A stretch of 5,163 bases of DNA from Methanosarcinales archaeon. GTDB lineage: Archaea; Halobacteriota; Methanosarcinia; DSM-18856; Methermicoccaceae. Under the pieces are notes generated by a model. It searched no databases, had not been told where the DNA came from, and saw nothing but the letters and a program-made list of their open reading frames with translations. This document shows, piece after piece, positions 1 to 5,163 of the stretch. The position numbers were made by a program, and so were the translations under genes. The stretch spans positions 1-5,163 of the forward strand of contig QMVI01000085.1 in NCBI GenBank assembly GCA_003661015.1, written 5' to 3'. Each line of letters opens with the position of its first letter. The first letter of the stretch is position 1.

Positions 1-94
1 AACCAACATCACTCTCAAGGTCCTCAGCAGCCCCAGCAACTGTTGCAGCTGCACCCATAAGAGCAACAATCCCCATCTCCAATATAATGTCCAT
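1..94 (-). CDS. mtrE: Tetrahydromethanopterin S-methyltransferase subunit E, N-terminal fragment (runs off window)
   Basis: MtrE is one of the integral membrane subunits (with MtrC and MtrD) of the Mtr complex. Mtr transfers the methyl group between tetrahydromethanopterin and coenzyme M and couples this to sodium translocation across the cytoplasmic membrane. Only 31 codons are visible. They start at ATG (94-92) and contain a hydrophobic stretch with LMGAAATVAGAAEDLESDVG, which I recognise as the near-invariant MtrE amino terminus: first membrane segment, then the acidic AEDLESDVG turn. A GGGAGG ribosome-binding site lies 8 bases upstream, which fixes the start. In many methanogens mtrE is the first gene of mtrEDCBAFGH, so the rest of the mtr operon probably continues to the left; this is inference. 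The gene is 56 bases downstream of an unrelated MoxR/DUF58 operon and seems to have its own promoter. The identification rests on a short but very characteristic segment. Confidence 0.93.
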   Translation of the reverse strand, partial: MDIILEMGIVALMGAAATVAGAAEDLESDVG

Positions 95-102
95 TATTTC
101 TT

Positions 103-108
103 CCTCCC
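103..108 (-). promoter_or_regulatory. Ribosome-binding site of mtrE
   Basis: The minus strand reads GGGAGG, followed by 8 bases and then the ATG at 94. This is a strong match to the archaeal 16S anti-Shine-Dalgarno sequence at good spacing. It settles the mtrE start and implies a leadered transcript. Confidence 0.85.
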
Positions 109-146
109 AAATAACAATGAGTCTTTGGAATGTGTAATAAGATAAT

Positions 147-162
147 GTTTTTAAGCCTTTCG
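147..162 (-). promoter_or_regulatory. Putative BRE/TATA promoter of mtrE
   Basis: The minus strand reads CGAAAGGCTTAAAAAC. The purine-rich CGAAA resembles a TFB-recognition element, and CTTAAAAA directly after it resembles an archaeal TATA box. With the usual spacing of about 25 bases, transcription would start near 125-130. That gives a leader of roughly 30-35 bases containing the GGGAGG site. The element overlaps the last codons and stop of the upstream membrane-protein gene. It is identified by eye only, and an A-rich stretch could match by chance. Confidence 0.55.
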
Positions 163-669
163 ATTAATGTTAGCTATACTCAACCGTTTTACATTGCCCC
201 AAAAGATAACTGCACACAGCCCACCAGCCAATGCCACCGCCAGAGGCACTGGAGAAAATTTGAAAACAAGAGCAAGGGTGCATATGAAACATATGATTAC
301 AACCAAACCTTTTGATGGCTTGTCTTCCCACATCAGATATACAATTGAAAAGATGACTCCTACGAGGAATAGCTGTTTGATGAAGAGACCACATACAACC
401 AGTGCAATCAGAATATAGATGGGCATGCTATGGAAAAGGAATCTCCCCCTTAAACCTTCTATGAAGAGCAGAAAAGACGATGCAGCAACCGATGTGAGAG
501 AGAATAAATCAAGTCCTTGTGCTTCATAACCCAGTATTAAGAAATATGCAAACATGCCCAAAACCAAAAGGTTCTTTCGGGTTGAAAGAAACAATAGAAG
601 CGGAGCTGTGAATGGTATTTTAAGACCGAACATCAGACCACACACAACAGCAGCCACAATCGATATCAT
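151..669 (-). CDS. Small polytopic membrane protein of unknown function, last gene of the MoxR/DUF58 operon
   Basis: I do not recognise a family for this 172-residue protein. It is almost entirely hydrophobic, with about six or seven candidate membrane segments: residues 2-29, 33-49, 56-71, 82-96, 98-113, 120-137 and 139-157. Short charged loops separate them (STRK at 29-32, EGLRGR at 71-76, WEDKPSK at 114-120) and the tail is basic (KRLSIANINRKA). No catalytic motif is apparent. The ATG forms an ATGA overlap with the stop of the DUF58 gene, and GGGAGG lies 7 bases upstream, so translation is probably coupled. Its place at the end of the operon suggests it works with the MoxR/DUF58 proteins, perhaps as a membrane partner of the DUF58 anchor; that is inference. 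It ends 56 bases before mtrE, and its final codons hold the putative mtrE promoter. A small transporter or a scaffold are both possible. Confidence 0.85.
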   Translation of the reverse strand: MISIVAAVVCGLMFGLKIPFTAPLLLFLSTRKNLLVLGMFAYFLILGYEAQGLDLFSLTSVAASSFLLFIEGLRGRFLFHSMPIYILIALVVCGLFIKQLFLVGVIFSIVYLMWEDKPSKGLVVIICFICTLALVFKFSPVPLAVALAGGLCAVIFWGNVKRLSIANINRKA

Positions 670-1991
670 ATCTTTTCCTCCCAGAGTTCGCGAATGTAGA
701 TATCTGATGGCCCCAAATCGATGGTTGGTACTATTCGGTTAAGCCTGTTCAACATATTCTCCCTTTCTACATACCTCCTGTAAAGCCAGAGTAGAGAGTC
801 AGTATCAAGTTTATCTGGATCATAGAACAGTATGGGATTTGGTGTCAAAACAATCACATGGTGTGTCTTCTTAATTTCGCACAAAACCTTGACAAGCTCA
901 GATGGGTTTGAAGTTATGTCTGCAATCAGTATCACATACGAGGGGGGTATGATAGAAAATGCCTCTGTGAGACCAGATGCAAATCCTTGTCTGCCCTTCA
1001 ACATACATCTAACCTTCCTCAAGAAGTCCTTCCCCTCTCCTACTCTTACTCTGATGTTCGGAATTTTGACTCCCCACAACTCAGACTGAATGGACGATAT
1101 TCCAAGAACTCTCCTTATGTTCTCAGCCTGTTCATCAGACTTCGTGGGCTTTATTCTGTGCACAACACTCACATCATCATAAACAACAAGCCCGACTTTG
1201 AGGTTGCGGAGAAGATGGGCAAGCTGGAGAGCAAGAGTAGTTGCATACGACATCTTCCCCTTCCTCATACTTCTACCCGCATCGAGAACTATATACACAT
1301 CCCCCTCCCACTCTCTCAAAAAATCCTTCACAACCAAGTCGCCAAGACGTGTAGTTGCCTTCCATTCAACGTATTTCAAATCGTCTCCCTGCTGGTATCT
1401 CCTCAAAGAATCTATTTCAGATGTCTGAAGTCCCAATTTGGTGTGTAGTGTGGTTGCACCAACATCAGCTTCAACATCTCTCCTTATACCATCGAGTGAG
1501 GGATAAATCTCCAACTCAATTTTTGAATCTATCTTAATCTCATCATAGTACAGTCCATGAACATCTGAGACAATGAGAGTGGGTGCTTCTATCTCGTACC
1601 TGCCCCTCACAGGAATAACATCATACTCGAAAGTTTTTTCCTCATGACCATTGAGATGGAAGAAAATGGATTCTGCCCAGAACCCAATGGGAAGTTTGTG
1701 TATAACTTCCACATTCAATCCCTTATCGCACATGTTTCTAACTTTAAGTCTAAATGAGACCTTTGTACCCTCAACTACCCTCTCGCCCTCCATTCTTTTT
1801 TCTGATGGCTCCCATTGGGCATTTACAACTGGCATGAATTCTCTTCTCAAATACGTTATGTACATCAGAATCAAAAATCCGAGAACAGCCGGCATCAAAT
1901 TCCTGAATAGATAAGACTCTGCAAACAGAATCAGTATTATCAACACTATTATCTCTTCCCTCTTGATGTTGATGTCCAGTTCAATGTTCAT
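666..1991 (-). CDS. DUF58 family protein with N-terminal membrane anchor and VWA-like domain
   Basis: This 441-residue DUF58 protein is the usual partner of a MoxR AAA+ ATPase. Two closely spaced hydrophobic segments (about 13-29 and 33-47) anchor it. A beta-rich region follows (about 55-165), containing the PVRGRYE motif at 127-133 that is common in the family. The DUF58 signature is at 196-224 (LRRYQQGDDLKYVEWKATTR, then a conserved VKDF). A von Willebrand A-like domain runs from about 231 onward. Its first metal-site motif is D237-A-G-R-S241, so Gly replaces the second residue of the classical DxSxS. S339 (in FASGLTEAF) and D358 (in LIADIT) sit where the second and third MIDAS motifs are expected, so metal binding may be retained. 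The start gives an ATGA overlap with the moxR stop and has GAGGT 6 bases upstream. Family assignment is firm. The biological role is not known, although a protein-interaction module remodelled by the ATPase is the common view. Confidence 0.95.
   Translation of the reverse strand: MNIELDINIKREEIIVLIILILFAESYLFRNLMPAVLGFLILMYITYLRREFMPVVNAQWEPSEKRMEGERVVEGTKVSFRLKVRNMCDKGLNVEVIHKLPIGFWAESIFFHLNGHEEKTFEYDVIPVRGRYEIEAPTLIVSDVHGLYYDEIKIDSKIELEIYPSLDGIRRDVEADVGATTLHTKLGLQTSEIDSLRRYQQGDDLKYVEWKATTRLGDLVVKDFLREWEGDVYIVLDAGRSMRKGKMSYATTLALQLAHLLRNLKVGLVVYDDVSVVHRIKPTKSDEQAENIRRVLGISSIQSELWGVKIPNIRVRVGEGKDFLRKVRCMLKGRQGFASGLTEAFSIIPPSYVILIADITSNPSELVKVLCEIKKTHHVIVLTPNPILFYDPDKLDTDSLLWLYRRYVERENMLNRLNRIVPTIDLGPSDIYIRELWEEKI
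677..682 (-). promoter_or_regulatory. Ribosome-binding site of the small membrane protein
   Basis: The minus strand reads GGGAGG inside the last codons of the DUF58 gene (its C-terminal LWEEKI), 7 bases before the ATG at 669. It confirms the ATGA-overlap start. Confidence 0.8.
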
Positions 1992-2908
1992 TTTGGTACC
2001 TCTGTTCCATCGACTATTTCTTTTATGAGTCCCTCCTTTGACAATCCCTCCATACCATACTCCGGCTTTATTATTATTCTATGAGAGAGGACGTAATGTG
2101 CAAGTTCCTTCACATCATCTGGTATCACATACTCTCTCCCTCTCAGATAAGCGAGTGATTTCGATGTGATTAGAAGATGTTCGGCTGCTCTTGGACTCGC
2201 TCCCAACCTCACCCTCTCATCATTCCTCGTCTTTGATACGATTTCATATATGTAATCGAAGATTGCATCACTCACCACCACCTTTTTCACTTCATCATAT
2301 ATCTCTGAAAACTCAATTTTCAGTTTTTCAATGTTTTCTGTTTTCCCAACGTGTTTTCTTCTCAAAAGATTCAATTCCTCTTCCTTTTCTGGATAATCTA
2401 TGCTGATTCTCATGATGAATCTATCAAGCTGTGCTGATGGCAATGCATACACACCCTCGTGCTCGACAGGGTTCATGGTTGCAATCACAAGAAAAGGCTC
2501 GTCTAACTTGTACGTCGTCCCTTCTATGGTAACCTGTCTTTCCTGCATTGCTTCGAGCAACGCACTCTGGGTTTTCGGAGAAGCTCTGTTGATTTCATCA
2601 GCCAGCACAATATTTGCGAATATCGGTCCCTTTCTCACCCTGAATTCAGACAATTTCTGGTCATAGATCACACTGCCGATGATGTCTGCTGGCATGAGGT
2701 CTGGGGTTAGTTGGATGCGTGTGAATTTGAGATCTATGACATCTGAAAATGTCTTTGCGATTGTGGTTTTGGCAACACCTGGCACACCTTCAAGAAGCAC
2801 ATGTCCTCTTGAGAGGAGAGCAACCGTTAATAGCTCAACAACATCTTCCTTTCCAACCACTACTTTGCTAACCTCATTCTTTATCTTTTCCAGAATTTTC
2901 ATGTTCAT
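1988..2908 (-). CDS. MoxR family AAA+ ATPase
   Basis: A cytoplasmic AAA+ ATPase of the MoxR group, thought to act as a chaperone that remodels or activates VWA-domain partners; here the partner is the DUF58 protein next in the operon. From the chosen start the protein has 306 residues, about normal for the family. Visible motifs are Walker A GVPGVAKT (41-48), Walker B VLADEIN (101-107), sensor 1 in ATMNP (143-147), the arginine-finger region QLDRF (161-165) and sensor 2 in GASPRAA (236-242). A C-terminal lid follows (REYVIPDDVKELAHYVLSHR). All key residues for ATP hydrolysis are present. The start is uncertain. In-frame candidates are GTG at 2932 and ATG at 2914, 2908 and 2902. I chose 2908 because a GGTGAT element lies 4 bases upstream; 2902 is nearly as good. 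Every option overlaps the end of the DUF4350 gene, by 29 to 59 bases. Confidence 0.96.
   Translation of the reverse strand: MNMKILEKIKNEVSKVVVGKEDVVELLTVALLSRGHVLLEGVPGVAKTTIAKTFSDVIDLKFTRIQLTPDLMPADIIGSVIYDQKLSEFRVRKGPIFANIVLADEINRASPKTQSALLEAMQERQVTIEGTTYKLDEPFLVIATMNPVEHEGVYALPSAQLDRFIMRISIDYPEKEEELNLLRRKHVGKTENIEKLKIEFSEIYDEVKKVVVSDAIFDYIYEIVSKTRNDERVRLGASPRAAEHLLITSKSLAYLRGREYVIPDDVKELAHYVLSHRIIIKPEYGMEGLSKEGLIKEIVDGTEVPK
1998..2002 (-). promoter_or_regulatory. Ribosome-binding site of the DUF58 gene
   Basis: The minus strand reads GAGGT, 6 bases before the ATG at 1991, within the last codons of the MoxR gene (its C-terminal TEVPK). It supports the ATGA-overlap start and coupled translation. 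Confidence 0.7.
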
Positions 2909-3857
2909 TTTCATCACCGTACTTTGAACCACTTCTCATTTCCCTTATCATTCTACCAAACAATTCATCATCCACCCATGCTGGAAGTTCTCTCTGCCTC
3001 GTTCTTCGTGATATTCTGAATTTAACGTTTCCCAAGAGTGAAACGAAACCAACAACCACAAGCACAAACAATACCCATCCAGCACTTCTCCTATCGAGTT
3101 CTTTGTACACATAGGTTGTACTCATAGAATAGGGGTTGAAGTCTGAATGATGGACTTCGTCGAAATAAAATTTGTTTCCAAGATACGATGCAAGAGCAAT
3201 CATGAACTCCTTGTTTTCGGGATACAAATCGTTCATCAATGCACTCGGGTCTGAGAACAAGATTATTCTTCCGCTTCCGTATTTTATCTCCGCAAACACA
3301 ACATAATTCCCTGACTTGTTAACGATGTCCTCCACCTCCCCAATAACAGACATACTGCTTGAAAATCCCTCGCCTCCGGTGGTGATGGCAGATGGTACAT
3401 CCAGAACCACCCTATCAAAACCCCTGAGTTCCGAACTGAATTTCACAACAACTGGAAAATCCATGCTTTTTGTATAAAAAATGTCTTTCAGAGGTTTGTT
3501 ATAGAAAGTAGCATCAACTCCCATTTTGGTGAGAAGGGAATTTGCACTTCCGAAATCATCTGCTATGAATAGAGTCCCCCCATTCTCAACAAACTTTCTC
3601 ACAGCATCTGCCTCATGAGATGAGAAACCAACATCAGGTCCAACCACCACGAGTGTTCCATCGAATCCACCCACCGTATTGTACGGATACATAACTGGTA
3701 TAACGCCTCCACTCTCATGCAGTATTTTTGCAAACTCTGAACAACCATTCCATCCAGTATTGAACATACTAAACTCACATGAGCTTTTTGTGATTGGAAC
3801 TGTCAGTGCAGAGGACAACAAAAGGGTAGTGAATGCAATCAAAAATATCTTCTTCAC
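2874..3857 (-). CDS. DUF4350 domain membrane-anchored protein
   Basis: A 327-residue protein with an N-terminal signal sequence (basic MKK, hydrophobic 4-20). Its extracytoplasmic domain of about 235 residues matches the DUF4350 pattern: FNTGWNGCSEFA near 32-43, LVVVGPD at 69-75, GGTLFIADDFGS at 93-104, YGSGRIILFSDPSALMND at 193-210, and FDEVHH at 232-237. One membrane helix (about 259-276) follows, then a basic stretch (RISRRTRQR) and a polar, acidic C-terminal tail (DENEHEN). The domain resembles a glutamine-amidotransferase-like fold, but I see no convincing catalytic triad, so a binding or sensing role is more likely; this is inference. DUF4350 genes commonly sit beside MoxR and DUF58 genes, as here. 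The start codon is GTG, giving a GTGA overlap with the upstream stop, and a strong GGAGGTG lies 5 bases upstream. The last 29-59 bases also encode the start of MoxR. Confidence 0.92.
   Translation of the reverse strand: MKKIFLIAFTTLLLSSALTVPITKSSCEFSMFNTGWNGCSEFAKILHESGGVIPVMYPYNTVGGFDGTLVVVGPDVGFSSHEADAVRKFVENGGTLFIADDFGSANSLLTKMGVDATFYNKPLKDIFYTKSMDFPVVVKFSSELRGFDRVVLDVPSAITTGGEGFSSSMSVIGEVEDIVNKSGNYVVFAEIKYGSGRIILFSDPSALMNDLYPENKEFMIALASYLGNKFYFDEVHHSDFNPYSMSTTYVYKELDRRSAGWVLFVLVVVGFVSLLGNVKFRISRRTRQRELPAWVDDELFGRMIREMRSGSKYGDENEHENSGKDKE
2913..2918 (-). promoter_or_regulatory. Probable ribosome-binding site of the MoxR gene
   Basis: The minus strand reads GGTGAT, which pairs with the 3' end of archaeal 16S rRNA. 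It lies 4 bases before the ATG at 2908 and 10 before the ATG at 2902. It overlaps the ATG at 2914 and so argues against that start and against GTG 2932, which has only a weak upstream match. Confidence 0.5.
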
Positions 3858-5163
3858 TCCCCCACCTCCCCCAGAAGTCTGGAATATTCCTCTCTCTCCT
3901 TTTCATCAAGTCCAGCGCTCCCATACACGGCCTTCTCATGGAGTTCTGTTATGGTTTTGAGTTTTTCATATTCTGGCTTCCCCTCCAGCTCCCTTAGTAG
4001 CTCTCTGGGTGTCAAGCTCCTTTTCAGACCGTACTTTGAAACAAGTCTATCGAACAGTTCCTTGTAGTTCTCTGGTTTTTTGTGTTCGGGTTTGTATTCG
4101 GTTCTTGGCTCAACTGACTTTACTTCCTCAATTTTTTTCTCAATTTCGTCTTCTTCTCTCCCTCTTTTTATTTTTATTCTTATTCTTGGCTTTATCAATA
4201 TCAAATAAACCAACAACAAACCACCAGACAACAGCAAAAGTAAGTATGGCACTCTCTTGCTTGGAATGTCCACAAATATTCTGTTGGATGTTGCGGGAGC
4301 ATAGAGCGTGTCCCCTTCAAAGTAGGCATACACCTCATACCTCCCCGGCTGGTCGAGTGTTATGTTGAACTTGTCCCTCGTGTTCACAACTTCTTCTGTG
4401 GAATTCACCACTACATGAATCGGCAGAGCATATTCTGGATGCCCTTGATATGAGAATATGCTCCCTCTGACCTCGGTTGTGTTATCCATACTCAAAACAA
4501 TATGTATGGGAATTCTTGAAAAGAATATCCTGCATTCTGCATAACTTCCCTCATGCGTATCGTTTCCATCATAGGAAACTGATAAATTTAGAAATCCCTC
4601 TGTTTTTCTTGTTGTATTGACTGTAAAGTATTCTTTATCGATTTTCCCAACTTCATAACTATCAGCACCAGAAACATCCACAAAAACACTGTCCATTATC
4701 GTCCTGCCATATTCATCCACCACTTTTCCTTTTACCTCTACCCACTCTCCAACAGTGGTATTCGAGGGATATGACAGCAATATGTGGGTGGGAATCTTTC
4801 TGACGTCTAATCTGATGATGTTTGACCTCACAACACCCAATTTGATTTTCCCTTCTGCAAACAAAACATGTTCTCCAAGCTCGGTGAATGTGTGGGTGGT
4901 GTAGAAAGTCCCATTGCCGTGAAGATACACATGATACACATCCTTCCCATCGATGTACAGCGTGATGTCGTTGAGGTTCTTTGCAAACACCTGTATCAGG
5001 ACTTCTTCTCCCAGTACTGGATTGGTATCTGATACAGACACTATCAAAACTCTTCCAGTTATCGGAATTTTCAACGTCTTATTAAACAATTCCTCATAAT
5101 TTTCTATCAAAAGAGCAATATCTTCAGTTTTGTTTCTTAAATCAGAGACATCAAATATGTATC
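3854..5163 (-). CDS. Membrane protein with Ig-like extracellular domains and C-terminal DUF4129-like domain (5' end outside window)
   Basis: The frame stays open to the window edge, with 17 further codons above the first possible start (a TTG at 5110). The gene is therefore partial and 436 or more residues long. Numbered from the first complete visible codon, about 36-120 and 121-300 look like beta-sandwich Ig-like domains, with alternating beta strands and the motif IPxHIxLSxxxNTT appearing twice (123-136 and 218-229). A membrane helix follows (305-323), then a very basic patch (KPRIRIKIKRGR), a charged probably helical linker, and a DUF4129-like domain (about 365-435) with LTPRELLREL and TELHEKAVYG. 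Ten N-x-S/T sequons lie before the helix and none after it, which agrees with an outside-facing N-terminal part. In related loci such proteins often carry a transglutaminase-like domain in front; that part would lie off the window and is inference. It is the first visible gene of the operon and its stop overlaps the DUF4350 start. Confidence 0.88.
   Translation of the reverse strand, partial: YIFDVSDLRNKTEDIALLIENYEELFNKTLKIPITGRVLIVSVSDTNPVLGEEVLIQVFAKNLNDITLYIDGKDVYHVYLHGNGTFYTTHTFTELGEHVLFAEGKIKLGVVRSNIIRLDVRKIPTHILLSYPSNTTVGEWVEVKGKVVDEYGRTIMDSVFVDVSGADSYEVGKIDKEYFTVNTTRKTEGFLNLSVSYDGNDTHEGSYAECRIFFSRIPIHIVLSMDNTTEVRGSIFSYQGHPEYALPIHVVVNSTEEVVNTRDKFNITLDQPGRYEVYAYFEGDTLYAPATSNRIFVDIPSKRVPYLLLLLSGGLLLVYLILIKPRIRIKIKRGREEDEIEKKIEEVKSVEPRTEYKPEHKKPENYKELFDRLVSKYGLKRSLTPRELLRELEGKPEYEKLKTITELHEKAVYGSAGLDEKEREEYSRLLGEVGE
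3863..3869 (-). promoter_or_regulatory. Ribosome-binding site of the DUF4350 gene
   Basis: The minus strand reads GGAGGTG, 5 bases before the GTG at 3857, within the last codons of the upstream gene (its C-terminal GEVGE). This near-perfect anti-16S match supports the GTG start at the GTGA overlap. Confidence 0.8.
4469..4801 (-). repeat. Internal repeat unit in the Ig-like region
   Basis: The encoded segments RKIPTHILLSYPSNTTV (4751-4801) and SRIPIHIVLSMDNTTEV (4466-4516) share the pattern IPxHIxLS followed by NTT. Each falls at the start of an Ig-like unit, about 95 residues apart, which is about one domain length. This points to tandem duplication of the domain inside the gene. The similarity is mainly at the protein level. 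Confidence 0.6.

Noticed and set aside
95..150. A terminator or small RNA between the membrane-protein gene and mtrE
   Set aside because: The minus strand has no oligo-T run and no stable hairpin there. The 56 bases are accounted for by a promoter and leader.
130..418. Short plus-strand and alternative minus-strand frames over the small membrane-protein gene
   Set aside because: They overlap a hydrophobic frame that has a strong ribosome-binding site and an operon-type overlap start. None of the alternatives has such support.
987..1448. Open frame of 153 codons on the plus strand
   Set aside because: It is fully antisense to the well-supported DUF58 gene, has no ribosome-binding site that I can see, and its translation shows no domain pattern.
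3679..3960. Open frame of 93 codons on the plus strand spanning the DUF4350/DUF4129 junction
   Set aside because: It is antisense to two confidently assigned genes, its proline run is the complement of a G-rich ribosome-binding site, and it has no motif of its own.
4130..4195. Pyrimidine-rich tract on the plus strand, considered as a terminator or regulatory tract
   Set aside because: It lies inside the coding region and is explained by Lys, Arg, Glu and Ile codons on the minus strand.
4009..4368. Open frame of 119 codons on the plus strand with a Leu/Phe-rich stretch that looks like a membrane segment
   Set aside because: The Leu/Phe run is the complement of the Lys/Arg/Glu-rich codons of the cytoplasmic tail in the DUF4129 gene. 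It is a composition artefact.

Overview
The window is archaeal and comes from a methane-metabolising lineage, either a methanogen or an anaerobic methane oxidiser (ANME). The strongest evidence is at the left edge. The first 31 codons of a minus-strand gene there read as the conserved amino terminus of MtrE, a membrane subunit of the tetrahydromethanopterin S-methyltransferase. Archaeal-type GGAGG/GGTGA ribosome-binding sites, a BRE/TATA-like element and a protein rich in N-glycosylation sequons fit this. I cannot name the genus.

Every gene is on the minus strand, so transcription runs from high to low coordinates. In that order they are: (1) 5163-3854, a membrane protein open at the window edge, with Ig-like extracellular domains, one membrane helix and a cytoplasmic DUF4129-type tail; (2) 3857-2874, a DUF4350 protein with a signal peptide and a C-terminal membrane anchor; (3) 2908-1988, a MoxR-family AAA+ ATPase; (4) 1991-666, a membrane-anchored DUF58 protein with a von Willebrand A-like fold; (5) 669-151, a small, very hydrophobic membrane protein that I do not recognise; (6) 94-1, the start of mtrE.

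Genes 1 to 5 form one tightly packed operon. Three of the four junctions are 4-base GTGA or ATGA overlaps, and the fourth (DUF4350/MoxR) is a longer overlap. This is the widespread MoxR-DUF58-DUF4350-DUF4129 module. The ATPase is thought to act as a chaperone or remodelling engine for the VWA-like partner, and the two anchored proteins place extracellular domains at the cell surface. The process served in archaea is not established.

The only non-coding DNA is the 56 bases between gene 5 and mtrE. A BRE/TATA-like element at 147-162, overlapping the last codons of gene 5, and a strong ribosome-binding site at 103-108 suggest that mtrE has its own promoter. No oligo-T terminator is seen in between, so read-through from the MoxR operon into mtr remains possible. 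I see no RNA genes, mobile elements, CRISPR arrays or plus-strand genes.
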